DNA of 64,000 nucleotides from assembly GCA_037439425.1 (NCBI GenBank), contig JBBIWA010000001.1:1-64000 (forward strand), read 5' to 3'. This stretch comes from JBBIWA01 sp037439425. GTDB lineage: Bacteria > Acidobacteriota > Blastocatellia > RBC074. The notes below the pieces were generated by a model, which had not been told where the DNA came from, searched no databases, and was given only the letters and a program-made list of their open reading frames with translations. A program made the translations under genes and the position numbers. Each line of letters begins with the position of its first letter. Positions within the stretch are counted from its first letter, which is position 1. Of this stretch, positions 17,033-26,096 are shown in pieces.

Positions 17033-18217
17033 ATGAAGCTAAGAAGCTTGGTGATTTTGCTGTTGCTGGCTGTGTTCATCGTTGCTGGTTGTGGCAGAGC
17101 AAAGGATCAAGTGGCCAACGGAGACGAGGTACGGCCAGGCCGTGATAAAGAACTTTACGAAGAGGCGTTGAAGAAACTCCGTAAGGGGAGGTATGACGAA
17201 GCCCGCCTCCTCTTCCATGTGGTGATCACGACTTACGCCGATAGCGAGTATCTGCCCTTGGCCAAACTGGCAATTGCTGATTCATTCTACCTGGAGGGCG
17301 GCTCCAGCAACCTCGAACAAGCGATTGGCGGTTATAAAGACTTTGCTCAGTATTTCCCGACTCACCCGCTCACCTGCCACGTCAAGCTCAAGATCGCTGA
17401 AGCCTATATGCGACAGATCCCGGCTTACAATCGCGATTGGACCAAAGCCAAGCAGGCTGAGCACAACCTGCTAGCCACCCTCTCCAGCTGCCAGAACTCG
17501 CCCCTGAAGCCGCAGATCGAAGAACGTCTCCGGCAGGTGCAACAGGTGCTCGGTCTGCACGAACAGGCAATCGGAGACTATTACTTTGAGCGTCGTCAGG
17601 CCTACAAGGCGGCCGAAGGCCGCTACCGCGATGTGGTCACCAAATACCCCTATTTCACCTATCGCGACAAAGCACTCTATCGGCTGAGCCTCGCGCTCAT
17701 TGAACAGGAGCAACCCGAGGAGGCGGCTCAGTACCTGACCGAGCTGGCGCGGGATTATCCCAATAGCGAATATGCCAAGGACGCCAGAGACTACCTTGAA
17801 AAGCTCGGCAAGCCAGTCCCCACACCAAGCAATGATAATCCAGCCCCAGAGCGCCCAGGCCTGCTTGGAAAATTTGCTCTCATCATTGGGCGTAACGAGC
17901 TGACCATCTCCAAAGACGGCGTGTTAGTCAGTAAGAAGGGCGAGGTAGAAGAAGACATAGCCAAAGCTCAAGAAGGTCTGGAGAACCCAATTAATGCTAC
18001 GGGCGGCGCTGGCCAGTCAATCAGGGTGAGTTCAACTGGTGGAGCGATCACTTCAACTCCAGCCAACGGCTCTTCAAATAAAGCAGCAACTGAAAACAAC
18101 AATCCAGTGAAAGCTCAACCGGCCAGCAGTGGCGAAACCAAGAAGGAGAACAACAAGAAGGAGGGCAATAAGAAGCAACAGAAGAAGAAAAGTCTCTTAG
18201 GGCGCATCTTCCGCTAA
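17033..18217 (+). CDS. bamD: outer-membrane assembly lipoprotein BamD-like
   Basis: BamD is the essential lipoprotein partner of BamA in inserting outer-membrane beta-barrels. The ATG at 17033 is preceded at good distance by AGGAG; a GTG at 17024 overlaps that sequence. A lipobox (IVAGC, Cys20) follows a hydrophobic signal. TPR-like repeats cover residues ~40-265 (ELYEEALKKLRKGRYDEARL, YDKDFAQYF-type motifs). A low-complexity tail of ~110 residues rich in Asn, Gly, Ser and Lys ends in KKEGNKKQQKKKSLLGRIFR. The tail is unlike E. coli BamD (245 aa) and may be a lineage extension. BamA itself is not adjacent. Confidence 0.85.
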   Translation: MKLRSLVILLLLAVFIVAGCGRAKDQVANGDEVRPGRDKELYEEALKKLRKGRYDEARLLFHVVITTYADSEYLPLAKLAIADSFYLEGGSSNLEQAIGGYKDFAQYFPTHPLTCHVKLKIAEAYMRQIPAYNRDWTKAKQAEHNLLATLSSCQNSPLKPQIEERLRQVQQVLGLHEQAIGDYYFERRQAYKAAEGRYRDVVTKYPYFTYRDKALYRLSLALIEQEQPEEAAQYLTELARDYPNSEYAKDARDYLEKLGKPVPTPSNDNPAPERPGLLGKFALIIGRNELTISKDGVLVSKKGEVEEDIAKAQEGLENPINATGGAGQSIRVSSTGGAITSTPANGSSNKAATENNNPVKAQPASSGETKKENNKKEGNKKQQKKKSLLGRIFR

Positions 18218-18300
18218 AGTTATGACCAGGTGAGCCGCGCTTATTGTTTGAACGGCCTTAATTTCTCTTCAGCCGCGACATTTTTCTAGTTGTTTCTTTT

Positions 18301-18480
18301 GTCGGATGATGCTACCCTCGCCCTTAACGCCCACCGTTCCATAGGTGATGGTGAGCGGCCAGCCCCGAAGGAAGCGACCTAACCCGACCGTCGCGGTGGC
18401 TCTTTGGCGACAGTCCCATCGCCAGTTTGGCACCCACACTATGAGGATGAGCCTCAAGTTAAATCCTTATCTCTTAAGGC
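18301..18480 (+). other. structured intergenic segment upstream of the response-regulator gene
   Basis: Between bamD and the response-regulator gene, CCACCG (18331-18336) can pair with CGGTGG (18394-18399). They enclose GGCCAGCCCCGAAGGAAGC, which resembles the apical loop of SRP 4.5S RNA without matching its core. A second hairpin, GGCGA-N8-TCGCC, spans 18406-18423. This could be a leader RNA or a small RNA gene; no known class fits by eye. Confidence 0.3.
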
Positions 18481-18532
18481 AAGATTCTGCATTGAGCTCT
18501 TCCCAGGGTGCGTTTTCTCTCGGAGGTGATAC

Positions 18533-20038
18533 ATGGGACATAAAATCCTTCTCGCTGACGATAGCATCACAGTGCAGAAGATCGTCAAGCTCAGTTTCTC
18601 AGACGAGGATGTAGAAGTCATAGCGGTGGGGAATGGTGAGCTAGCGGTCCAGCAGTTTCAGGAGATACGGCCTGATTTGGTCATGGCAGATGTGTTTATG
18701 CCGGGCCGGGATGGTTATGAGGTCTGCCAATATGTTAAGACCCACCCGGAGCTGAAGCATACGCCAGTTATCTTGCTGGTGCATGCCTTTGAGCCATTTG
18801 ATTCAGACCGCGCTCTCAGCGTCGGGGCCGACAGGCATCTGACCAAACCCTTTGAATCTCTCCGCACGCTTGTTGCTACTGTCAAGGAGTTGATCGAGCC
18901 GATAGCAGGGCAGGCTGCTCCTGCTGCAGCAATCACTGCACCTGCAGAAGCCGCTCCAGAGCCCCTTGAGGTGGAGGCTGATCAATCCTTCTTCAAGACC
19001 GACACTTGGTCGCTGGAGATAACTACCGGTGAAGCGCTGGAATCAGAAACCTACCACATCGCAACTGCCGCTGAGCAAGAGCACTTCCCTGCCCACCTCT
19101 CGCTAGACCAAGGGAGAGAAGAAGTAACTGCATCTGCCATCTTGCTCCCCTCTGAAGAAGGAGTGTTTGCTCCACCAGCCACTGCTAATGAAGCAGTCCC
19201 CGCCCCAATGACGGGGTTCGACGATGGCCCCAGTCTGGGGCTGGACCTGAAAGCTACCTCACCGAACGCATCCAAGTTAGAGCTCACCCCGCTTGCGCAA
19301 GCGGCAGCCCAGCTCGAGACCGACGAGGTGCTCGAACTGGAAGATGTCTTACCCACGGCTGGGGAGTTCGCTACTGAGGAGGTAGACCTACTGACCGAAG
19401 CAGTCAACTCGCTACTTGAGTCAGTACAGCAAGCTGCACCTACCGTATCGGCAAGCGAAACAGCTCCGCGGGTAGATGCAAGGCTCGAGTCAGTCGAAGC
19501 ACCACGGGTTCTAGAAACAGAGGAAGAACTACCGCTCGGTAGTGAAGTTGAGCTGCCCGCCCCGATTGAGGTGATAGAGATAGAAGCGATAGAGACTGAA
19601 GTTGAGGCCGAGATCACAGCGGCACCCTCACCGTCAGAGGAGCAGCCGCAGCGTGGGGCGGAAAGAGGGACTGAAACTATCTCAACACCTTTAGCGGCAG
19701 AGATGCTGCAACTTCATGGCTTCAATCTGGACTACGCAGTTGGCCAGATCAGCGAAACAGTATCCTCAGAGCCCGGCGCAACAGTGGCCGACGAGGAAAC
19801 TCTGACTGCGAAAGAGCAGATGACTGCGCCAGCCACGGGGAAACAAGACCTTGCAGTCGGCCAAATCGCCGAGCCACTTAACAGAACGCTGATCCCACAG
19901 GCACTGATTGACGAGATCGTCAATCGCGTGGTGGAACGCCTCTCAGAAAAGGCCATTCAGGAGATTGCCTGGGAGGTCGTCCCAGAAATGGCGGAAGTTA
20001 TCATTCGCCAGCAGCTGGCAGAAAAAGCCCCTCAATAA
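18533..20038 (+). CDS. response regulator with long acidic linker and C-terminal helix
   Basis: 501 residues. The N-terminal receiver domain (1-122) is complete: D9/D10, phospho-acceptor D53 in MADVFMPGRDG and K105 in TKPF; the usual Thr/Ser position is occupied by His in LLVHAF. Then comes ~330 residues of Glu/Ala/Thr/Pro-rich low complexity. The last ~45 residues form a conserved-looking amphipathic block (IVNRVVERLSEKAIQEIAWE, then VVPEMAEVIIRQQLAEK). I see no DNA-binding output domain, so output is probably by protein contact through the C-terminal helix, as in some Myxococcus-type regulators. The gene has an excellent GGAGGTGA before its ATG. Confidence 0.85.
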   Translation: MGHKILLADDSITVQKIVKLSFSDEDVEVIAVGNGELAVQQFQEIRPDLVMADVFMPGRDGYEVCQYVKTHPELKHTPVILLVHAFEPFDSDRALSVGADRHLTKPFESLRTLVATVKELIEPIAGQAAPAAAITAPAEAAPEPLEVEADQSFFKTDTWSLEITTGEALESETYHIATAAEQEHFPAHLSLDQGREEVTASAILLPSEEGVFAPPATANEAVPAPMTGFDDGPSLGLDLKATSPNASKLELTPLAQAAAQLETDEVLELEDVLPTAGEFATEEVDLLTEAVNSLLESVQQAAPTVSASETAPRVDARLESVEAPRVLETEEELPLGSEVELPAPIEVIEIEAIETEVEAEITAAPSPSEEQPQRGAERGTETISTPLAAEMLQLHGFNLDYAVGQISETVSSEPGATVADEETLTAKEQMTAPATGKQDLAVGQIAEPLNRTLIPQALIDEIVNRVVERLSEKAIQEIAWEVVPEMAEVIIRQQLAEKAPQ

Positions 20039-20157
20039 GAGCGAAACCTTTCGCTCGATATTGACGAAGCCTGAAAGATTACTGATGATTAGCAGTTGAC
20101 TGTCAAACTCTGGCAGCCAGCTAGTTGAGGATCATTGGTAATCTTTTTTGTTTGTTT

Positions 20158-22920
20158 ATGGATATTCCAAAGGCATACGACCCGAAGACGATTGAAAAAC
20201 AGTGGTATCCCTTCTGGGAAAAGAGGAACTTTTTTGCGCCTGAAAGGCAGACTGCTCCCCAAGCGCCCATCTTCTCGATGGTGATCCCGCCGCCAAATGT
20301 GACGGGTTATCTGCATATGGGGCACGCGCTCAATCACACGTTGCAGGATGTGTTGGCGCGCTGGCGACGGATGAGTGGCGACCGGGTATTATGGCTGCCA
20401 GGCACCGATCATGCAGGCATCGCCACGCAGATGGTGGTCGAACGACAACTCGCTAAAGAGGGTCTTCGCCGTCAAGACCTGGGACGTGAAAAATTCGTCG
20501 CGCGTGTTTGGGAGTGGAAGGAACATCACGGCGGAACGATCCAGCAGCAAATGCGTCTGCTGGGCGACTCGGTTGATTGGTCGCGCGAGCGCTTCACTAT
20601 GGATGAAGGGTTATCAAACGCCGTCCGCGAAGTCTTCATCCGCCTCTACGATGAAGGGTTGATTTATCGTGGCGAGTATCTGATTAACTGGTCTCCCGGA
20701 TTGCAAACGGCGATCTCTGACCTCGAAGTCGAGATGAAGCCCGTCAAGGGCAAGCTCTATCACATCGCCTATCCGGTCCAGAGCGATCGGATACCGGCAA
20801 AAGTAGAAGGTCTGGTTGAAGCCTACGCGGCAGCCAGTGAAGGTGAGACGAGATCAGGACTGCTCCGCACTGCCGCAGGCGATTTCATCGTGGTGGTGAC
20901 GACCCGACCGGAGACGATGCTCGGTGACACTGCCATAGCGATCAACCCACAGGATGAGCGCTATCGCCAGCTCGTCGGCAAGAGCGCGGTCTTGCCGCTT
21001 GTTGGGCGCCGGTTGCCTTTCATCGAGGATCCTATCGTTGAGCAGGAATTCGGCACCGGTCTGGTTAAAGTTACGCCTGCGCACGATCCGAACGACTTCG
21101 CGATGGGCAAACGCCACGGCCTGGAGTTTGTCACCGTCATTGGCAAGGATGCGCGGATGACGCAAGCAGTGCCGGAGAAATACCGTGGCCTGGACCGCTA
21201 TGAAGCGCGCCAAGCAGTAGTGGCTGATCTGGCTGCGGCTGGGCTGCTTCTCAAAGTCGAGGACTACACACATAACGTCGGCCACTGCCAGCGCAGCGGC
21301 ACGGTGGTCGAGCCGCTGATTTCTACTCAGTGGTTCGTTAAGATGGAGCCGCTAGCCAGGCCAGCAATTGAGGCTGTGCGCCAGGGGCGAATCAAGTTCA
21401 TCCCTGAAAGCGTCACCAAGGTCTACTATAACTGGCTCGAAAACATCCAGGATTGGTGTATCTCACGCCAACTCTGGTGGGGCCATCGTATCCCAGCCTG
21501 GTACACGCCTGAGGGTGAGATCGTCGTCGCGCGTGATGAAGCAGAAGCACGCCGACGCCTGGCCGCAAGTGGCCAGGATGCGACAGTCGAATTGCGCCAG
21601 GATGAAGATGTGCTCGATACGTGGTTCTCGTCACAGCTCTGGCCTTTCTCGACACTTGGCTGGCCTGATGAGACTGACGATCTCAAGACCTACTACCCCA
21701 CTTCGGTGCTGGTCACCGCTTCGGATATTATCTTCTTCTGGGTGGCCCGGATGATCATGATGGGTCTCAAATTCATGGGCGAGGTGCCCTTCCGCACGGT
21801 CTACATCAACAGTCTGGTGCTTGATCCAGAAGGCCAGAAGATGTCAAAGACCAAAGGCAATGTGATTGATCCGCTCGAAGTCTTTGACAAGTATGGGACC
21901 GATGCCGTGCGGTTTTATTTGATCTCGGCTTCAACTGCTGGTCTCAGCTTCGCACTGCAACCATCCAAGCTAGAGTCAGCGCGCAATTTTGCCAATAAGA
22001 TCTGGAATGCGACGCGCTTTGTGCTGCTGAACTGTGGCGAGCTGTTGGAAGCGAATGAACCGCTTGTGTGGGAGACCGAGTTGGCAAGGCCGACGCTGGC
22101 CGATCGCTGGATCTTAAGCCGCCTCAATCGCGTCACGCTCGAGGTCAATGAAGCGCTGGCCGAGTATCGGTTCCACGAAGCCGCTGCCGCGCTCTACCAC
22201 TTCTTCTGGGATGACTTCTGCGATTGGTATATCGAACTGGCGAAACCTTATGTGACGGCGAAGACCGAAGCGCCGGAAAATAGAGCCGTCAAGCGACGAT
22301 TGGTCTATGTGCTGGAGCGCAGCCTGCGCCTCTTGCATCCGATCATGCCTTTTATCACTGAAGACCTGTGGCAACGTCTGCCCCACGCCGGCGAGACGAT
22401 TTGCCTGGCGCAGTTCCCACATCACGAGGCAAAGCAACTGGATGACCGCGCCGAGCAGGAGATGGGAGCAATGATTGAATTGATTACCAGGCTGCGCCAC
22501 ATCCGTTCGATCTTTAATATCGCGCCATCAGTTCCGCTGCAAGCTCAGGTCGCAATCGACAACGAAGCACTTAAAGAGACGGTGATCCACATGACCGAGC
22601 ACATTAAACGACTGGCACGGATTGAACAGCTTCATCTAGTGGAGCGCGTTGCGCATGGGCGCGGCACCGCGCGCGCTGTCTTAAGCGGGGCTGAAATCGC
22701 AGTTCCGCTTGAAGGATTGATTGATTTGGAGAAGGAGCGCGCACGGCTGGAGCGAGAGCTTGCCAAACTCACCAGTGAATACGAAGTCTTGGAGCAGCGG
22801 CTGGCCAATGAGGACTTTGCCAACCGGGCGGCGGCCGATATTGTAGCGCAGACGCGCCACCGGGTGAGTGTACTCAGCGATCAGATCAACAAGCTTCGCA
22901 CTACACTTGAAACTCTCTAA
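20158..22920 (+). CDS. valS: valyl-tRNA synthetase
   Basis: Class I synthetase that charges tRNA(Val). I take the ATG at 20158 (920 residues) because IPKAYDPKTIEKQWYPFW is the normal N terminus; a TTG at 20125 adds 11 hydrophobic residues. The HIGH signature is PPPNVTGYLHMGHALN and the KMSKS signature is KMSKTKGN. An editing domain (VVTTRPETMLGDTAIAINP), the anticodon-binding domain and a C-terminal coiled coil of ~65 residues (LEKERARLERELAKLTSEY) are all present, as in full-length bacterial ValRS. No Shine-Dalgarno sequence is visible before the ATG. Confidence 0.97.
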   Translation: MDIPKAYDPKTIEKQWYPFWEKRNFFAPERQTAPQAPIFSMVIPPPNVTGYLHMGHALNHTLQDVLARWRRMSGDRVLWLPGTDHAGIATQMVVERQLAKEGLRRQDLGREKFVARVWEWKEHHGGTIQQQMRLLGDSVDWSRERFTMDEGLSNAVREVFIRLYDEGLIYRGEYLINWSPGLQTAISDLEVEMKPVKGKLYHIAYPVQSDRIPAKVEGLVEAYAAASEGETRSGLLRTAAGDFIVVVTTRPETMLGDTAIAINPQDERYRQLVGKSAVLPLVGRRLPFIEDPIVEQEFGTGLVKVTPAHDPNDFAMGKRHGLEFVTVIGKDARMTQAVPEKYRGLDRYEARQAVVADLAAAGLLLKVEDYTHNVGHCQRSGTVVEPLISTQWFVKMEPLARPAIEAVRQGRIKFIPESVTKVYYNWLENIQDWCISRQLWWGHRIPAWYTPEGEIVVARDEAEARRRLAASGQDATVELRQDEDVLDTWFSSQLWPFSTLGWPDETDDLKTYYPTSVLVTASDIIFFWVARMIMMGLKFMGEVPFRTVYINSLVLDPEGQKMSKTKGNVIDPLEVFDKYGTDAVRFYLISASTAGLSFALQPSKLESARNFANKIWNATRFVLLNCGELLEANEPLVWETELARPTLADRWILSRLNRVTLEVNEALAEYRFHEAAAALYHFFWDDFCDWYIELAKPYVTAKTEAPENRAVKRRLVYVLERSLRLLHPIMPFITEDLWQRLPHAGETICLAQFPHHEAKQLDDRAEQEMGAMIELITRLRHIRSIFNIAPSVPLQAQVAIDNEALKETVIHMTEHIKRLARIEQLHLVERVAHGRGTARAVLSGAEIAVPLEGLIDLEKERARLERELAKLTSEYEVLEQRLANEDFANRAAADIVAQTRHRVSVLSDQINKLRTTLETL

Positions 22921-22936
22921 CTTCCGCTCCCGAGCT

Positions 22937-23803
22937 ATGGTTATTCCGCCGGACCCCGAATTCATTTACGAGGCAGTGGAGGCAGCGCTCGACGAAGACC
23001 TGGGGCGTGGTGATATCACCTCACGAGCCGTGGTTCGCGTTGGCGCGCGCGCGCGTGGCAACTTCATGGCCAAGCAAGATTTTGTGCTTGCCGGTCTGGA
23101 AGTGGCTGATGCGGTCTTCAATTCACTCGACTATAACGTGCAGATTGAGTCGGCCGTAAGCGATGGTGAGCAGATCAAAGCAGGTAAAGTCTTCGCTCGC
23201 GTGCAGGGCGAAGCGCAGGTGTTGCTTGCGGCTGAACGCACGGCGCTCAATTTCCTCCAGCACCTGTCAGGAATCGCTACCCTCACACGCCGCTATGTTG
23301 AGGCTATCGCAGGCACCAACGCGGTCATCGTTGATACCCGCAAGACCACTCCGGGATTGCGGATGCTGGAGAAGTACGCCGTCACCGTTGGCGGTGGTCG
23401 CAATCACCGGCTGGGTCTCGATGACGGAGTACTGATCAAGGATAATCATCTGGTGCTGGCCGGTGGAGTGGCCGAGGCGGTGCGCCGCGCCCGCGAGGTC
23501 GTGGGCCATCTTCACAAGATCGAGGTGGAGGTAACAACCATAGAGCAGGTGCGCGAAGCTTTGAAAGCCCAAGCTGACATCCTGCTGCTTGATAATATGT
23601 CCCCGGAGCTGGTGCGCCAGGCAGTCGAAGTGGTGCGCCAGGAGGAAACTGTGGGGCAACGCACCTTGATCGAGGTCTCAGGTGGGATTACGTTGGAAAA
23701 CGTTCGCGCTTATGCTGAAGCTGGCGCGGACCTGATTTCAATTGGCGCTATTACTCACTCCGCCCCGGCAGTGGACATCAGTTTTAGACTCAAGCTCGCT
23801 TAA
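22937..23803 (+). CDS. nadC: nicotinate-nucleotide pyrophosphorylase (quinolinate phosphoribosyltransferase)
   Basis: Converts quinolinate and PRPP to nicotinate mononucleotide in de novo NAD synthesis. 288 residues from the ATG at 22937; the frame extends 69 bp into valS, but those residues are not family-like. Blocks visible: ALDEDLGRGDITS, RTALNFLQHLSGIAT, DTRKTTPGLRMLEKYAV, GGGRNHRLGLDDGVLIKDNH and VEVSGGITLENV-type C-terminal barrel strands. It starts 16 bp after valS, so the two are likely co-transcribed. nadA and nadB are not in the window. Confidence 0.96.
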   Translation: MVIPPDPEFIYEAVEAALDEDLGRGDITSRAVVRVGARARGNFMAKQDFVLAGLEVADAVFNSLDYNVQIESAVSDGEQIKAGKVFARVQGEAQVLLAAERTALNFLQHLSGIATLTRRYVEAIAGTNAVIVDTRKTTPGLRMLEKYAVTVGGGRNHRLGLDDGVLIKDNHLVLAGGVAEAVRRAREVVGHLHKIEVEVTTIEQVREALKAQADILLLDNMSPELVRQAVEVVRQEETVGQRTLIEVSGGITLENVRAYAEAGADLISIGAITHSAPAVDISFRLKLA

Positions 23804-23819
23804 CAAAGGGGGGCAAGGG

Positions 23820-23884
23820 GCTAAGAGCCAGAAGCAAAGGGCGAGGAGCTAAGAATTACCCTTTGCCCTCTCTTCGCTCTTAGC
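23820..23884. repeat. two-part inverted repeat after nadC
   Basis: GCTAAGAGC (23820-23828) and GCAAAGGG (23834-23841) pair with CCCTTTGC (23859-23866) and GCTCTTAGC (23876-23884). This gives a hairpin of 17 bp in two blocks with an internal loop. It may act as a terminator or mRNA stabiliser between nadC and the next gene, which begins six bases later. Confidence 0.6.
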
Positions 23885-23889
23885 TTATT

Positions 23890-24315
23890 ATGTTGCCTCG
23901 CTCGCCGCGTTCACGTCTTCTTGAGATCAAACTGACTCCTCTGACCTCAGAAGAGGTGGTAGCCGAGGTATCGCTGGCCTTTAATGAACAAGTGACACGA
24001 GGCAAAGATCAGGGGCCGGCTGATGAATTGAGCGGCTTACGCCTGGTCGCTAATGCTACGCTCAGCGCGATCGAACAATTAAGCGCTGGGAGATTGCGTT
24101 GCCGATTTATCGAACTCAATCGCGTGCGTGCCTTTGGCCGCGAATTGATCTTGATGCTGGTGGCCGCAGAAGTGGGCAAAGAACAAATGCAACTGTTGGG
24201 CAAATGTTATGTCACCGCCGGCTTGGAAGAAGCCACGGCACGAGCAGCGCTCGACGCCACCAATCGAACGTTCGCTTATGCCGTCGAACAGAGTTCTAAC
24301 CAACCGCCGGTCTAG
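23890..24315 (+). CDS. conserved hypothetical protein between nadC and birA
   Basis: 141 residues with no signal peptide or membrane segment. The pattern alternates strand and helix: an N-terminal LLEIKLTPLTSEEVVAEV, a central LVANATLSAIEQLSAG, then strand-rich CRFIELNRVRAFGRELILMLV and a helical end. This looks like a small alpha/beta domain. I recognise no family and see no catalytic motif. Its position between two cofactor genes on one strand suggests a conserved gene order but does not define a function. The start codon is an ATG immediately after the hairpin at 23820-23884, with no clear Shine-Dalgarno sequence. Confidence 0.65.
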   Translation: MLPRSPRSRLLEIKLTPLTSEEVVAEVSLAFNEQVTRGKDQGPADELSGLRLVANATLSAIEQLSAGRLRCRFIELNRVRAFGRELILMLVAAEVGKEQMQLLGKCYVTAGLEEATARAALDATNRTFAYAVEQSSNQPPV

Positions 24316-24342
24316 CGGCTAGCCGGTCGGTTGCTCCCGGTT

Positions 24343-25104
24343 ATGCTCCGTATCATTCACCGTCCACCATTCATTATTCACCATTATCCCTCGCTAGGCT
24401 CAACCAACGACCAGTTGAAGCAGATGAGCGGAGCGCCAGAGTTCACCTGCGTGGTGGCTGATCAACAGACAGCAGGGCGCGGGCGACGTGATCGAAGCTG
24501 GCTTTCAAGCCGAGGCGATGGGCTATATCTCTCGCTTCTGTTGTGCCCGCCTTTGCAACCGCAGGAGCTCCCGTTACTGAGTTTAATGGCGGCAGTAGCG
24601 GTCGCTGAAACTGTGGCCTGCTATACGAGAAGCGGATTGGACATCAAATGGCCCAACGATGTGCTGATCCATGAACGCAAGGTGAGTGGCATTCTCATCG
24701 AAGGGATCAGCAGTGGGAGGGGCCGCTCGCGCATTGTCCTCGGCATCGGCGTCAATCTCAATCACCGCGACTTTCCACCAGAGCTCAGCGACATTGCGAC
24801 TTCGCTGGCGCTGGAGTGCGGGCGCTTTATCGAACCAGCCGAATTTCGCGATCAGCTTTTGGCGCAGTTGTTGATCTGGTACGAACATCTATGCCACGAC
24901 GGCAAGCAAATGATCTTGCGTCACTGGCAAAGGCTCTCAAGCTACGCTCAGGGCAAACGCATCACAGTCACTTTTGATCACGAACAGCTCATCGGAGAGA
25001 CGGCCGGGCTGAGTGAAACGGGCGCCCTGTTGCTGCGCACTGAGACAGGAGAGATGAAAACCTTGCTGGCCGGCGAAGTAAGCCGGGTGCGCAGCAGCGG
25101 GTGA
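24343..25104 (+). CDS. birA: biotin-[acetyl-CoA-carboxylase] ligase, no HTH domain
   Basis: Monofunctional biotin protein ligase that activates biotin with ATP and attaches it to the carboxylase carrier protein. 253 residues from the ATG at 24343. Visible blocks: SLGSTNDQLKQM, the ligase core ADQQTAGRGRRDRSWLS, LYLSLLLCPP, DIKWPNDVLIHERKVSGILIE (biotinyl-AMP pocket, KWPND) and VLGIGVNLN. A C-terminal SH3-like domain follows (GKRITVTFDHEQLIGETAGL). The N-terminal DNA-binding domain of E. coli BirA is absent, so it should not repress biotin genes itself. Confidence 0.95.
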   Translation: MLRIIHRPPFIIHHYPSLGSTNDQLKQMSGAPEFTCVVADQQTAGRGRRDRSWLSSRGDGLYLSLLLCPPLQPQELPLLSLMAAVAVAETVACYTRSGLDIKWPNDVLIHERKVSGILIEGISSGRGRSRIVLGIGVNLNHRDFPPELSDIATSLALECGRFIEPAEFRDQLLAQLLIWYEHLCHDGKQMILRHWQRLSSYAQGKRITVTFDHEQLIGETAGLSETGALLLRTETGEMKTLLAGEVSRVRSSG

Positions 25105-25295
25105 TCAGCACAAGGGCTTGATTCATCATTCACCTGTCACCGAGAAATTGCTTCCTCCTCATCCCATGGCGCATTAAAAGTTGAATGGTGCGTGCGGTGT
25201 TGGTTAAGATGTAGCCCGTCAGTTTCTCCTCAAACCAAATTTGATAATCTGAGCAGGGACAAGGAGAGTGGCTGAGAGCTGCTCAGCGCGACTTT

Positions 25296-26063
25296 ATGCT
25301 GCTAGTTATTGACATCGGTAACACCAACACAGTCGTGGGCGTTTACGAAGGCGAGCGCTTGGTCGCCGATTGGCGACTGACCACTGAACGCAGCCGCACG
25401 GTGGACGAGTATGGCATTCAGTTTCGCAATCTCTTCACGCTAGCTGCGCTCGATTCCAGCGCGATTGATGCCATTGCGATCTCGTCCGTAGTGCCGCCGC
25501 TCAACTATACACTGGAGAAGATGTCGCATGTCTACTTCAACCAGACTCCGCTGTTTGTGGATCACACGACCGACACGGGTTTGACTATTCGCTACCTGCC
25601 GCCCGGGGATGTGGGTGCGGACCGGATTGTCAATAGCGTTGCGGCCATCGCGCGTTACGGCGCACCGTGCATTGTAGTTGATTTCGGCACGGCGACCACT
25701 TTCGACGCCGTAACAGCAGAAGGTGAATATCTCGGTGGTGTGATCACTCCGGGCATTATCATCTCGGCCGAAGCCCTCTTTCAGCGGGCAGCGCGACTCT
25801 ACCGCGTAGAGATTCGGCGTCCCGATAGCGTCATCGGTCAGACGACCGCCAGCAGCATGCAATCGGGTCTCTACTACGGATACATCGGTCTGGTAGATGG
25901 CATCCTCAAGAGAATGATTGCGGAACTTGGCGGACAGGCGCGCGTGATTGCAACCGGGGGACTGGCCAGGTTGATCGGGCGCGGCTCGGAATTCATCGAA
26001 GAGATTGATGATCACCTCACCCTCGAAGGGTTGAGGCTGATTTATGAACGGAATAAGCGTTAG
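25296..26063 (+). CDS. coaX: type III pantothenate kinase
   Basis: Catalyses the first step of coenzyme A synthesis. 255 residues, the normal CoaX length. ASKHA-fold motifs are clear: DIGNTNTVVGVYEG (phosphate 1), GADRIVNSVAA, DFGTATTFD (phosphate 2) and GGVITPGIIISAEALFQRAA. The C-terminal ATGGLARLIG forms the adenosine motif. The 190-bp region before it has an AAGGAGAG too far from the ATG and a -10-like GATAAT at 25243. birA followed by coaX is a frequent bacterial arrangement, which supports both calls. Confidence 0.95.
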   Translation: MLLVIDIGNTNTVVGVYEGERLVADWRLTTERSRTVDEYGIQFRNLFTLAALDSSAIDAIAISSVVPPLNYTLEKMSHVYFNQTPLFVDHTTDTGLTIRYLPPGDVGADRIVNSVAAIARYGAPCIVVDFGTATTFDAVTAEGEYLGGVITPGIIISAEALFQRAARLYRVEIRRPDSVIGQTTASSMQSGLYYGYIGLVDGILKRMIAELGGQARVIATGGLARLIGRGSEFIEEIDDHLTLEGLRLIYERNKR

Positions 26064-26096
26064 GCCAGTGGCAATTGCTTCCCACACCCACTGGGT

